Shown here piece after piece: positions 21,223 through 29,926 of a DNA stretch of 30,606 nucleotides. The position numbers and the translations under genes are program-made. Each line of letters opens with the position of its first letter. Positions within the stretch are counted from its first letter, which is position 1. Source of the stretch: UBA8337 sp965662725 (GTDB lineage Bacteria > Pseudomonadota > Alphaproteobacteria > RS24); NCBI GenBank assembly GCA_965662725.1, contig CBFIIT010000018.1, positions 1 to 30,606 on the forward strand, given 5' to 3'. The notes under the pieces were generated by a model. That model did not search any database and had not been told where the DNA came from. It saw only the letters and a list, made by a program, of their open reading frames with translations.

Positions 21223-23553
21223 CTAAAAGCTTGTTCCAATTGTGAAGCGGAAAAACCGCGTTTCGTCATAATCTTCTTTAGCAAGTGGTTCGGCAAAGTC
21301 AAATCGAACCGGACCGAATGGCGACCGCCACGCAAAGCTCAAACCGGTTGTCGCGCGAAACGCCATATCATCTTCAAGTATATTACAACCGGTTGTTCGT
21401 TCTTCCGAACAAGGGCTGGAAACTGTCGCATCAGTCTCACCAATCAGGCCGTAATCGAGAAACAGATTTGCCCGCATGCCGGATTCTTTGGACAGACCCA
21501 ATGGCAAAGATACTTGCGTCGTGCCAACCAAATAACGATTGGCCCCAACCGAAAGACCGTTTGTGCGGTCACCGTTTGCGTCTACGTTCACTTCGCGCGG
21601 CCCCAAACCACCACGATTAAAGCCGCGGAAGTTACGCCCGCCGCGGAAGAAGCGGTCGCTATATCGAATGAAGCCGCCTTGATAATCATGAATGACGCCA
21701 AGTGTTCCGCGCTGATGCAACACCCAACCTTCGGCCAATTCATTGAAATAATTAATGCTACCGGTTGTTTTTAAATAAGACACATCACCGGCCGGCCCTG
21801 CCATATTTTGCCCGAAACTCATATTCCAACCATCGGTCGGGCTGATCACGTCATCACGCTTATCAATGGAATAGTAGTAACCGAATTCCATCTTGTCATT
21901 ATTATATGGCTGTGTAGAAGAAGATGTCGGGTAATCCGGATTGGTCAGCTCATCATTGATAAAGGTCGTAAACAGCGATAAGCGCCCATCACGTGATAGT
22001 GGAAAGCCAAGAGTGAAGCCGATACCGCGTTCATAGCGTTCCAGCCCGTCTTGATACTCATATTCGGTTTGCCGGTCGAACAAGTTGATACCGGCGGAAA
22101 TATCCCGATTGAGGAAATACGGCTCTGTAAAGGAAAACGCATAGCGCTGCACTTCATTGGATAATGAGAGATTGGCACTCAAGCGTTGACCGCGACCAAG
22201 GAAATTACGTTCGGCAATGGATAACTGCGTCGTGAAACTTTCCGCCGAAGAATAGCCGACACCGAAACTCAATTCACCGGTCGGCATTTCCCGCACATTA
22301 ACGTCGATAATCGTCTGATCTTCTTCCGAGCCCGGATTTTCATTTACCGATACACCGCTGAAAAAGCCGAGACCGCGCACATCACGCTCAGAGCGCGACA
22401 GCAAAACCTTGTTAAAGGCATCGCCTTCTGCCAAACGCAATTCGCGCCGAATAACATCATCGCGCGTCCGCGTATTGCCGTTAATGTTAATGCGCTCAAC
22501 ATAAACGCGTGGGCCCTCTTCAATCAGATATTCCAAACTCACGGTTTGCGTTTCAGGGTCAGGGTCCGGGCGTGGCCGAATATTGGCAAAGGCAAAACCT
22601 TTCTCGCCAACCGCTTTGGTCAAGGCGTCAACCGTCTCATCAATCCGCCTTTGGTCAAATTGCTCATCCGGAAAGTGCGTGATTTGCTCTTCCAAAGCGA
22701 CAATGTCCAACGCATCCAAAGATGTGCTGACACGCGCTTCGCCAAAGCTGTATTTCTTGCCTTCTTCCACCACGAAGTTAACGAAAAACGCTTCGCCATC
22801 GCGGGTCAATTCCGCATTTGATGAGACGACGTTGAAGTCTGCATAGCCTTTCGACAAATAATATTGCCGCAAAAGCTCTCGGTCATAAGCGACGCGGTCC
22901 GGGTCGTAATTATCATTGGATGAAAAAATCCGCCACCAACGGCTTTCACGGGTCAGAATAACACCGCGCAATTCGCTATCGTCAAACACGCGATTGCCTA
23001 AAAAGCTGATAGCGCGAATGCCGGTAGTCGGGCCTTCGCTAATCTCGAAAACCAAATCAATACGGTTTTGCGGCAACTGAATGACTTTCGGCTCAATGCG
23101 CACCGCAAAGCGACCGGAACGCCGATACAGCTCAATAAAGCGCTCAACATCATCTTGCACTTTGGCACGGGTATAAATTTGACGCGCTGACAGACCCGCT
23201 TCCTTTGACAGATTATCATCATTAATCGCTGAGTTACCTTCAAAGCTGACACGGTTCACAATCGGGTTTTCAACCACTGAAACAACCAGCCCCTTGCCCT
23301 CACGGCGAATGGTCACGTCGGCAAAAAGACCGGAGGAGAAAAGCGTTTTAACGGAGCGGTCGACCAATTCGGCCTCATCCTTCACCCCTTCGCGAATAAG
23401 AATGTAAGCCCGCACGGTTTCGTCTTCGACGCGCTGCGTGCCTTCCACCCGCACAAACTCAATCGGCTCGCCAATCACCGCATGCGCCGGTGACAGCATG
23501 GCCAATAGCCAGCAGCACACAGCATAACGAAGGAAAGCGGCGATTGATTTCAT
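21223..23553 (-). CDS. bamA: Outer-membrane protein assembly factor BamA
   Basis: Core of the Bam machine that inserts beta-barrels into the outer membrane. The 776-residue product has a signal peptide (about 1-25), five POTRA domains (roughly 28-95, 96-173, 176-265, 268-348, 351-424) and a 16-strand Omp85 barrel from about 430. The conserved loop-6 RGF motif is seen at RNFRGFNRGGLG (640-651), and the chain ends in Phe, the usual Bam recognition signal. Two Cys (715 and 723) lie in a predicted surface loop. It is preceded 7 bases upstream by rseP and followed by skp. Confidence 0.97.
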   Translation of the reverse strand: MKSIAAFLRYAVCCWLLAMLSPAHAVIGEPIEFVRVEGTQRVEDETVRAYILIREGVKDEAELVDRSVKTLFSSGLFADVTIRREGKGLVVSVVENPIVNRVSFEGNSAINDDNLSKEAGLSARQIYTRAKVQDDVERFIELYRRSGRFAVRIEPKVIQLPQNRIDLVFEISEGPTTGIRAISFLGNRVFDDSELRGVILTRESRWWRIFSSNDNYDPDRVAYDRELLRQYYLSKGYADFNVVSSNAELTRDGEAFFVNFVVEEGKKYSFGEARVSTSLDALDIVALEEQITHFPDEQFDQRRIDETVDALTKAVGEKGFAFANIRPRPDPDPETQTVSLEYLIEEGPRVYVERININGNTRTRDDVIRRELRLAEGDAFNKVLLSRSERDVRGLGFFSGVSVNENPGSEEDQTIIDVNVREMPTGELSFGVGYSSAESFTTQLSIAERNFLGRGQRLSANLSLSNEVQRYAFSFTEPYFLNRDISAGINLFDRQTEYEYQDGLERYERGIGFTLGFPLSRDGRLSLFTTFINDELTNPDYPTSSSTQPYNNDKMEFGYYYSIDKRDDVISPTDGWNMSFGQNMAGPAGDVSYLKTTGSINYFNELAEGWVLHQRGTLGVIHDYQGGFIRYSDRFFRGGRNFRGFNRGGLGPREVNVDANGDRTNGLSVGANRYLVGTTQVSLPLGLSKESGMRANLFLDYGLIGETDATVSSPCSEERTTGCNILEDDMAFRATTGLSFAWRSPFGPVRFDFAEPLAKEDYDETRFFRFTIGTSF

Positions 23554-23560
23554 AAATTGG

Positions 23561-24724
23561 CTAACCGAAAAGCGAGGCCATACGGCCGAAAATATCTAAA
23601 CGCGCCAAGTCATTCCATGTCACAAATATGAATAACATCATCACCATGGAAAGCCCGATACGCATGCCGATTTCCTGCGCCTTTTCTGACAAAGGCTTAC
23701 CGGCCACGGCTTCATAGGCATAAAACACCAAATGGCCGCCATCCAGCATTGGAATTGGAAACAAATTGACCAGGCCGATGCTGACCGACAGCACGGCGGT
23801 GAGATTAATCAGGGCAATCAGCCCGAGAGTTGCGGTTTGACCGGAAAGCTGCGCGATACGTATCGGGCCACCAAGTGTTTCTGCACTTTCACGGCCCATA
23901 ATAATCCGCCCAAGCACCACAAAAGTCTGTTCAATAATGAAATAGCTTTCTTCAACGCCCATCCATAAAGCGACGGCCGGATTATATCGCACATGGCGCA
24001 CCCCTGCCTCGTCCGGATTAACCGCGACCCCCAGTCGGCCGACGTGATACTCATTGCCGAACCGGTCGATTTCCAACACACGCTGCGGTGTCACCGTCAA
24101 GCTCAGCAATTCACCACCACGGTCAACATCAAGCTGTAAAGGCACGCCGGCATTGACAACAACCTGCCGCCGCACTTCGCTAAAGGTGGTGATTTCAGAA
24201 CCGTCAATTGCCAGTATCAAATCACCGACTTGCAATCCACCGCGCTGCGCCGCGCTTTCTTCCACCACTGTGCCGACAACAGGGTCCGTAACGCGCTGAC
24301 CAAATAATGTGTAAAGCGACGCGAAAATCACGATGGCGAGAATGAAATTGGCAACCGGCCCGGCTGCTACGACAATCGCGCGCTGCCAGAGCGGTTTGAA
24401 AAACAGTGTATCGCCTCGCGTATCTGCCGGAAGTTTGTTCAATTTTTCCATATCCGGTGCACTGGCTTCGTTTTCATCGCCATAGAATTTGACGTAACCG
24501 CCTAACGGCAACCAGCCGATTTTCCATTCCGTGCCATGCTTATCGTGCCAACTTTTGAGTGAGCGGCCGAAGCCGACAGAAAAAGTTTCAACACGGACAC
24601 CGCAACGACGTGCCGCATAAAAATGGCCGAGTTCATGAAAAAACACGACAATCGTCAAAACAAACAAAAATGGCACGATATAGCTCAAGCCTAATGCGCC
24701 ATAAAGATAGTTAAGCGTTTCCAA
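23561..24724 (-). CDS. rseP: RseP-type site-2 intramembrane metalloprotease
   Basis: Inner-membrane zinc protease that cleaves membrane-embedded regulators or signal-peptide remnants. RseP of E. coli cleaves the anti-sigma factor RseA. The 387-residue product has HELGH (30-34) in the first span, one PDZ domain at about 145-215 (VEESAAQRGGLQVGDLILAIDG), and the zinc-binding LDG at 327-329 in FPIPMLDGGHL. A single PDZ, where E. coli has two, is usual outside gammaproteobacteria. The start at 24724 has GGGAG before it. A 99-base AT-rich gap separates it from dxr. Confidence 0.94.
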   Translation of the reverse strand: METLNYLYGALGLSYIVPFLFVLTIVVFFHELGHFYAARRCGVRVETFSVGFGRSLKSWHDKHGTEWKIGWLPLGGYVKFYGDENEASAPDMEKLNKLPADTRGDTLFFKPLWQRAIVVAAGPVANFILAIVIFASLYTLFGQRVTDPVVGTVVEESAAQRGGLQVGDLILAIDGSEITTFSEVRRQVVVNAGVPLQLDVDRGGELLSLTVTPQRVLEIDRFGNEYHVGRLGVAVNPDEAGVRHVRYNPAVALWMGVEESYFIIEQTFVVLGRIIMGRESAETLGGPIRIAQLSGQTATLGLIALINLTAVLSVSIGLVNLFPIPMLDGGHLVFYAYEAVAGKPLSEKAQEIGMRIGLSMVMMLFIFVTWNDLARLDIFGRMASLFG

Positions 24725-24768
24725 AACGGGCTCCCTATTTGCGCTGCATTATGGTCATTTTTCAAAAT

Positions 24769-24786
24769 TGTTAAAGGTATTTAACA
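24769..24786. other. AT-rich palindrome between dxr and rseP
   Basis: TGTTAAA-GGTA-TTTAACA is a perfect seven-base inverted repeat with a four-base centre, in the largest gap of the tail part of the superoperon. It is too AT-rich to look like a terminator and could be an operator upstream of rseP. No regulator is identified. Confidence 0.4.
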
Positions 24787-24823
24787 GAAACAATGTGTCG
24801 ACAAAATGCGGCAAAATAATGCC

Positions 24824-25981
24824 TTAAAAGGCGGTGACAATGACCTCAGCTTGCGCCCGCGCCTCAGCATCACAGGCGATAATATCATCAAGGCTGTTTC
24901 CATCAATAGAACTGCTGAGAGATAAGGTTTTTTCGACTGTTTCAGCAATCTGCAAAAACCCGATACGCTCGGCAAGAAACGCCGAAACGGCAATTTCGTT
25001 CGCTGCATTTAGGCGATTGGGGGCGTTACCGCCCTGCTGCAAGGCCGCTTCAGCCAATGCCAGACAAGGAAACCGCTCTCGATCCGCCGCCTCAAAATCA
25101 AGCCGCCCCAAGGCCGCCAAATCCAAATCATCAACGCCGGTGGATATGCGCTGCGGGTAAGCCATGCAATAAGCCAAAGGCACACGCATATCGGGACTGC
25201 CCTTTTGTGCCAACACGCTGCCATCATTGAAATGCACCAGCCCATGCACAATCGACTGCGGATGCACCAGCGCATCCAGCCTATCGCCCGCCACATCGAA
25301 TAAATAATGCGCTTCGATAAGCTCAAGCCCCTTATTCATCAGCGTCGCACTATCGACGGAAATCTTAGCACCCATATCCCAATTCGGATGCGCCACCGCC
25401 TGCTGAGGCGTCACCTCTTGCATATCTTCCATGCTAAACTGACGAAACGGGCCGCCCGAAGCGGTCAGCACAATCTTCTCAATCTCTTGCTTGTCGCGCT
25501 GCCCCTGCAAAACTTGGAATATTGCATTATGCTCGCTATCAACCGGTAATATTTCAGTGCCTGCTTGTGCCGCCGTTTGCATCAATAAGGCACCGGACGC
25601 AACCAGTGCTTCCTTATTGGCCAACGCCAAGGCCGCGCCACTTTTGGCACAGGCCAGAGACGGGGCCAAACCGGCAAAGCCGACAATGCCCATTACCGCA
25701 ATGCCGGTATCGTGCTCGGCCATTTGGCGTAATCCCGCATCCCCGACCAAAATATCGCCGCCAAAATCGGGCAAGCGTGCCAATAAATCAGTCCGTCCGG
25801 CCTCATCACCAATAACCAAAATTTCCGGCGCAAAGCGGGTCGCTATCGCCGCCAATTTCTCAACATTATGATTGGCCGAGGCGGCGACCAAGTCGAAGCG
25901 GTCGGCATGGCGGGTCAATAAATCCAGCGTATTGTCGCCGATTGTGCCGGTTGCACCGAACAGGGAAACGCGACGCTTCAT
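24824..25981 (-). CDS. dxr: 1-deoxy-D-xylulose 5-phosphate reductoisomerase
   Basis: Second step of the MEP isoprenoid pathway: DXP to MEP with NADPH. The 385-residue product has the nucleotide loop LFGATGTIGDNTL (7-19), ALANKEALVASG, the metal ligands Asp148 and Glu150 in LPVDSEHNAIFQ, and AKISVDSATLMNKGLELIEAH with Glu220. The ATG at 25981 overlaps the cdsA stop by one base (TGATG); the upstream in-frame TTG at 25993 is less likely. It supplies isoprenoid units used by UppS, encoded two genes upstream. Confidence 0.97.
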   Translation of the reverse strand: MKRRVSLFGATGTIGDNTLDLLTRHADRFDLVAASANHNVEKLAAIATRFAPEILVIGDEAGRTDLLARLPDFGGDILVGDAGLRQMAEHDTGIAVMGIVGFAGLAPSLACAKSGAALALANKEALVASGALLMQTAAQAGTEILPVDSEHNAIFQVLQGQRDKQEIEKIVLTASGGPFRQFSMEDMQEVTPQQAVAHPNWDMGAKISVDSATLMNKGLELIEAHYLFDVAGDRLDALVHPQSIVHGLVHFNDGSVLAQKGSPDMRVPLAYCMAYPQRISTGVDDLDLAALGRLDFEAADRERFPCLALAEAALQQGGNAPNRLNAANEIAVSAFLAERIGFLQIAETVEKTLSLSSSIDGNSLDDIIACDAEARAQAEVIVTAF

Positions 25982-26820
25982 CACCAAACCCAAAGCGCGT
26001 CAGAAATCGAGCCGCCCCGCAGAATAACCAAAGGCAAAAGCAAAAGCAGCACACCGATAAGACCATCGACGCGATCTAAAAGGCCGCCATGGCCCGGAAT
26101 AATCGCGCCTGAATCTTTCAAATCATATTTCCGCTTAATGGCCGATTCAAACAAATCCGCCATTTGCGCGCATATCGCCAATAAAGGCGCCATAATCATC
26201 ACGGCGCGATAATCCATCTCGCCGAAACCGTATCCGACAAGCGCGAGAAAAGAGATTGTCGCTGCCAACATCGCGCCGATAATGGCGCCAAACAGACCGG
26301 CCCAGGTTTTTTTCGGTGAAATGACCGGTGCCAATTTCGGGCCGCCGATAATCTTGCCGCTGAACATGGCGAAAATATCAACCGCCCAAACTGTCAGTAA
26401 AATATAGCCGATGATAAACGCGCCGAGCGGGTCTTCGCGAAATAATTGCGCGGTCAAAAGCGGCAGGGCAACATAAAACAAACCGCCGACCATCGGCGTT
26501 AATCGCCGCGCTGTGGCAAATGCATAAGCGGCGGCGGCAAGCGCCAGAACAATCAATAAGGCAATCGCCTCTGCACTACCCTGCAACCAGCCAAACACCA
26601 ATAGGATAACAGTCGCAATGCCTAAAACCTTGCCCTCTAAATCAGAAGCGGCCAGCAATCCGGCCCATTCGCGCGCCATGAGAAAACCGACAACTGCCAG
26701 CAAAAGCGCGAAAGACCAACCACCGAAAAACACCGGCGCGATAACAAATGGCAGCAAAACCAATGCCGAGCGCACGCGCTGCAACAAGCCTTCAAATTTT
26801 GGTGTTTCCGTGTCGGACAT
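25981..26820 (-). CDS. cdsA: Phosphatidate cytidylyltransferase
   Basis: Integral-membrane enzyme that makes CDP-diacylglycerol from phosphatidate and CTP, the branch point of phospholipid synthesis. The 279-residue product has about eight membrane spans. The C-terminal signature runs from SPKKTWAGLFGAIIGA (168-183) through ADLFESAIKRKYDLKDSG (221-238) to IPGHGGLLDRVDGL (241-254). It lies 21 bases after uppS and overlaps dxr by one base. Confidence 0.96.
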   Translation of the reverse strand: MSDTETPKFEGLLQRVRSALVLLPFVIAPVFFGGWSFALLLAVVGFLMAREWAGLLAASDLEGKVLGIATVILLVFGWLQGSAEAIALLIVLALAAAAYAFATARRLTPMVGGLFYVALPLLTAQLFREDPLGAFIIGYILLTVWAVDIFAMFSGKIIGGPKLAPVISPKKTWAGLFGAIIGAMLAATISFLALVGYGFGEMDYRAVMIMAPLLAICAQMADLFESAIKRKYDLKDSGAIIPGHGGLLDRVDGLIGVLLLLLPLVILRGGSISDALWVW

Positions 26821-26841
26821 TATCCCCCCAATGTGACCGGT

Positions 26842-27582
26842 CTAATCAGATGTTTCGCCTTGCCCCTTCAACAAACCGAAACGCCGCTCGCGATTGGCAA
26901 ATTGCCGTAACGCATCGACCAATTCATCATGACCGAAATCAGGCCACAACACATCTGAATAATAGAATTCGGAATAGGCACTTTGCCAAAGCATGAAATT
27001 ACTCAGGCGATACTCGCCGCTGGTACGAATAATCAAATCAGGGTCCGGCATGCCTGCGGTCAACATTTCCGCGTTCAACACATCGACATTAATCGAAGCC
27101 GGGTCTAGCGTGCCATTGACGGCGCGTTGCGCGAGGCGCGAGGCCGCGTCAGCCAACTCCTCCCGACCGCCATAATTAAACGCGATTTGCAAATTCATTT
27201 TGCTGTTTTCAGCCGTAAGCGATTCAGCGCGGTCAATCATCCGACAAATCTTATCTGACAATCCCGCACGTGCACCGAGCATCCGAACCCGCACGCCTTG
27301 ACTGTGCAATTCAGCCAAATCGGCCTCAATATAGCGCTCTAAAAGCGACATCAGAAAATCGACTTCGCGACGTGGACGCCCCCAATTCTGTGTCGAGAAT
27401 GAAAAGACTGTCAGATATTTAATATCCAAATCACCGGCTGAGCGCACCACACGTCGCAAAGCTTCAACACCGGCGCGATGCCCTTCCCGCCGGTCCATAC
27501 CACGGCGCTCTGCCCAACGGCCATTGCCATCCATGACAATGCCGATATGGGTTGGCTGATCGATATGATGACTGCTTTGCAT
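26842..27582 (-). CDS. uppS: Undecaprenyl pyrophosphate synthase
   Basis: Makes the C55 lipid carrier for peptidoglycan and O-antigen by cis-adding isopentenyl units to farnesyl pyrophosphate. The 246-residue product shows HIGIVMDGNGRWAERRG with catalytic Asp18, GHRAGVEALRRVV, LTVFSFSTQNWGRP, and the C-terminal PDLIIRTSGEYRLSNFMLWQ followed by YSEFYYSDVLWPDF. Length is normal. It begins 5 bases after the frr stop, so translation is probably coupled. Confidence 0.97.
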   Translation of the reverse strand: MQSSHHIDQPTHIGIVMDGNGRWAERRGMDRREGHRAGVEALRRVVRSAGDLDIKYLTVFSFSTQNWGRPRREVDFLMSLLERYIEADLAELHSQGVRVRMLGARAGLSDKICRMIDRAESLTAENSKMNLQIAFNYGGREELADAASRLAQRAVNGTLDPASINVDVLNAEMLTAGMPDPDLIIRTSGEYRLSNFMLWQSAYSEFYYSDVLWPDFGHDELVDALRQFANRERRFGLLKGQGETSD

Positions 27583-27587
27583 AAGCG

Positions 27588-28142
27588 TCAGACCTGGCGG
27601 ATTTCCGCTTCTTTCGTGAGCAATGTTTCATCAATCACTTTGATGAATTTATCGGTCAGTTCCTGCACTTCATCAGAATATAATTTCGCATCATCTTGCG
27701 AAATATCGCCGTCTTTCTCGGTTTTTTTAATTTGGTCCATACCATCGCGGCGCACATTACGCACCGCAACCCGCGCCTGTTCGGCATAACCGCCGGCCAC
27801 TTTCACCAATTCCTCACGCCGTTCCTCATTCAATTCCGGCAGCGGAATACGAATAAGTTGCCCTTCAGCCATTGGATTCAATCCAAGGCTGCTTTCGCGA
27901 ATAGCTTTTTCCGTCGCGGCCACTTGGCCCTTATCCCAAACTTGCACCGTCAATAAACGCGGCTCCGGCACGGAAATCGTGCCGACCTGCGCAATCGGCA
28001 TCATCTGCCCATAAGCGTCGACCATTATAGGTTCAAGCAAAGCAGTGCTGGCGCGACCGGTACGCAAACCGCCCAAATCGGTTTTGAAAGCGGCGACCGC
28101 ACCATCCATGCGGCGCTCAATATCATCCGTATCAATGCTCAT
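27588..28142 (-). CDS. frr: Ribosome recycling factor
   Basis: Splits post-termination ribosomes together with EF-G. The 184-residue protein has the usual helical stalk and small beta domain, with FKTDLGGLRTGRASTALLEPI near the N-terminus, VQVWDKGQVAATEKAIRES in the middle and IRIPLPELNEERREEL after it. GAGAGAAG upstream of the ATG is a good ribosome site. It is located between pyrH and uppS, as in nearly all proteobacteria. Confidence 0.97.
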   Translation of the reverse strand: MSIDTDDIERRMDGAVAAFKTDLGGLRTGRASTALLEPIMVDAYGQMMPIAQVGTISVPEPRLLTVQVWDKGQVAATEKAIRESSLGLNPMAEGQLIRIPLPELNEERREELVKVAGGYAEQARVAVRNVRRDGMDQIKKTEKDGDISQDDAKLYSDEVQELTDKFIKVIDETLLTKEAEIRQV

Positions 28143-28174
28143 TTCTTCTCTCTCTTAACGTTCAATCCTGCGCA

Positions 28175-28894
28175 TTAGTCCTGCACAATGGTGCAAGCGC
28201 CCTTGCCTTGCAAGACCTGCATAAAGCCACCTGAATCCTGAATGGAAAAGACGACAATCGGAATTTCATTCTCACGCGATAATGACACTGCAGATGCGTC
28301 CATGACTTTCAAATCTTTTGACAACACATCCATATAACTCAGCGTGTCGAAACGCTCGGCCTTCGGGTCTTTTTTCGGGTCAGCCGTATATACGCCGTCA
28401 ACATTTGTGCCCTTCATCAAGGCGTCGCAATTCATTTCGGCGGCGCGCAAAGCGGCTGCCGTATCGGTGGTGAAAAACGGATTGCCGGTTCCCGCCGCGA
28501 AAATAACCACGCGACCCTTTTCCATATGACGTGTGGCGCGGCGGCGAATATAAGGCTCGCAAACCGTGCTCATCGGAATGGCCGATAAAACGCGGGTTTG
28601 AACGCCCATACGTTCCAAGCCGTTTTGCATCGCCAGCGCATTCATTACGGTGGCCAGCATGCCCATATAATCAGCCGAAGAGCGGTCCATGCCACCGGCC
28701 GCACCGGCTAACCCGCGGAAAATATTACCGCCGCCAATGACCATGCACACCTCAACGCCCAAATCGATGGCGTCTTTTACTTCTCCGGCAATGCGGTCAA
28801 CTGTCGATACATCAATGCCGTATTGTCCGTCGCCCATAAGGGCCTCACCGGAAACTTTCAGCAAGACGCGTTTAAATTTATGTTCGCCGACCAT
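28175..28894 (-). CDS. pyrH: UMP kinase
   Basis: Phosphorylates UMP to UDP. The 239-residue amino-acid-kinase-fold protein shows RVLLKVSGEALMG, MVIGGGNIFRGLAG, GMDRSSADYMGMLATVMNA, FAAGTGNPFFTTDTAAALRA and LMKGTNVDGVYTADPKKDP. GAGGGTG lies just before the ATG. It follows a strong hairpin terminator after tsf, so its level may be set apart from tsf. Its product feeds the nucleotide pool that CTP synthase (pyrG, in the same window) uses. Confidence 0.97.
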   Translation of the reverse strand: MVGEHKFKRVLLKVSGEALMGDGQYGIDVSTVDRIAGEVKDAIDLGVEVCMVIGGGNIFRGLAGAAGGMDRSSADYMGMLATVMNALAMQNGLERMGVQTRVLSAIPMSTVCEPYIRRRATRHMEKGRVVIFAAGTGNPFFTTDTAAALRAAEMNCDALMKGTNVDGVYTADPKKDPKAERFDTLSYMDVLSKDLKVMDASAVSLSRENEIPIVVFSIQDSGGFMQVLQGKGACTIVQD

Positions 28895-28907
28895 GGGTCA
28901 CCCTCAT

Positions 28908-28957
28908 AAAAAAGCCATGGCCAATATGACGCGATTCCGCGCGCTTTGGCCATGGCT
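28908..28957 (-). terminator. Rho-independent terminator between tsf and pyrH
   Basis: Read on the minus strand, AGCCATGGCCA (28957-28947) pairs perfectly with TGGCCATGGCT (28923-28913) and is followed at once by a run of six T (28913-28908). The 23-base loop can fold further through CGCG-gaat-CGCG. This is a textbook terminator shape just after the tsf stop and 14 bases before the pyrH start. Confidence 0.8.
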
Positions 28958-28970
28958 GATAGGGATAGGC

Positions 28971-29903
28971 TTAGCTGCTGCTGACAGCCGCCGCGACTTC
29001 CGCCGCAAAATCCGCTTCTTCGCCCTTATCGACGCCTTGGCCGAGTTCAAAGCGAACAAAGCCTTTCAGCTTCACCTCGCCGCCGACATCACCGGCTGCG
29101 TTTTCGAGAACTTTCTCAATGCGAGTCTCGCCATCAATCACAAAAACTTGGCTGGTCAACACAACTTCTTCATAGAATTTGCGCAAACGACCTTCGACCA
29201 TTTTCTCAATAATCTCATCAGGCTTGCCGCTTTCTTTGGCTTCAGCAATCAACACTTGACGCTCGCGGTCAACCTCTGCCGGATCCAAATCATCGACATT
29301 GGCAGCCAGTGGGCTGGTTGCCGCCACATGCATCGCCAACTGACGGCCCAAGGCTTCCAGCTTGGCTGTGTCACCGGTTGACTCCAGCGCAACCAAAACG
29401 CCGATTTTACCGAGACTGTCAGCCACTTGGCTGTGAATATAGCTGGCCACGACGCCGCTCTCGACAGTCAACTTTTCCGACCGACGCACTGTCATGTTTT
29501 CACCGATTGTACCGACCATTTCAGTGACATGGTCTTCAACCGTTTTACCGACGCCCGGGTAATCCGCCGCCAACAAACCGTCATGGCCGCCATCGGCACC
29601 CAGTGCAACACCGGCGATATCCGTTACCATAGATTGAAATGTATCATTACGAGCCACAAAATCGGTTTCCGAATTGACTTCAACAACCGCGCCAACCGTG
29701 CCGCTTGCTGCCACGCCGACCAAGCCTTCCGCCGCAACGCGACCGGCTTTTTTCGCTGCTTTGGCGAGGCCTTTTGTACGCAGCCAATCGACTGCAGCGG
29801 CCATGTCGCCGTCGCATTCCTGCAAAGCGGCTTTACAATCCATCATGCCCGCGCCGGATGTTTCGCGCAGTTCTTTAACCATGCTTGCTGTGATATTGCT
29901 CAT
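28971..29903 (-). CDS. tsf: Elongation factor Ts
   Basis: Guanine-nucleotide exchange factor for EF-Tu. The 310-residue product has the N-terminal UBA-like part (VKELRETSGAGMMDCKAALQEC at about 9-30), then EVNSETDFVARN at 75-86, where TDFVARN contacts EF-Tu. The core follows with SPLAANVDDLDP and AKESGKPDEIIEKMVEGRLRKFY, and then a C-terminal module. GGGAGGT before the ATG is a strong ribosome site. It lies 23 bases after rpsB, and a terminator follows it. Confidence 0.97.
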   Translation of the reverse strand: MSNITASMVKELRETSGAGMMDCKAALQECDGDMAAAVDWLRTKGLAKAAKKAGRVAAEGLVGVAASGTVGAVVEVNSETDFVARNDTFQSMVTDIAGVALGADGGHDGLLAADYPGVGKTVEDHVTEMVGTIGENMTVRRSEKLTVESGVVASYIHSQVADSLGKIGVLVALESTGDTAKLEALGRQLAMHVAATSPLAANVDDLDPAEVDRERQVLIAEAKESGKPDEIIEKMVEGRLRKFYEEVVLTSQVFVIDGETRIEKVLENAAGDVGGEVKLKGFVRFELGQGVDKGEEADFAAEVAAAVSSS

Positions 29904-29926
29904 GGGAGGTCTCCATATCTAAGAGA

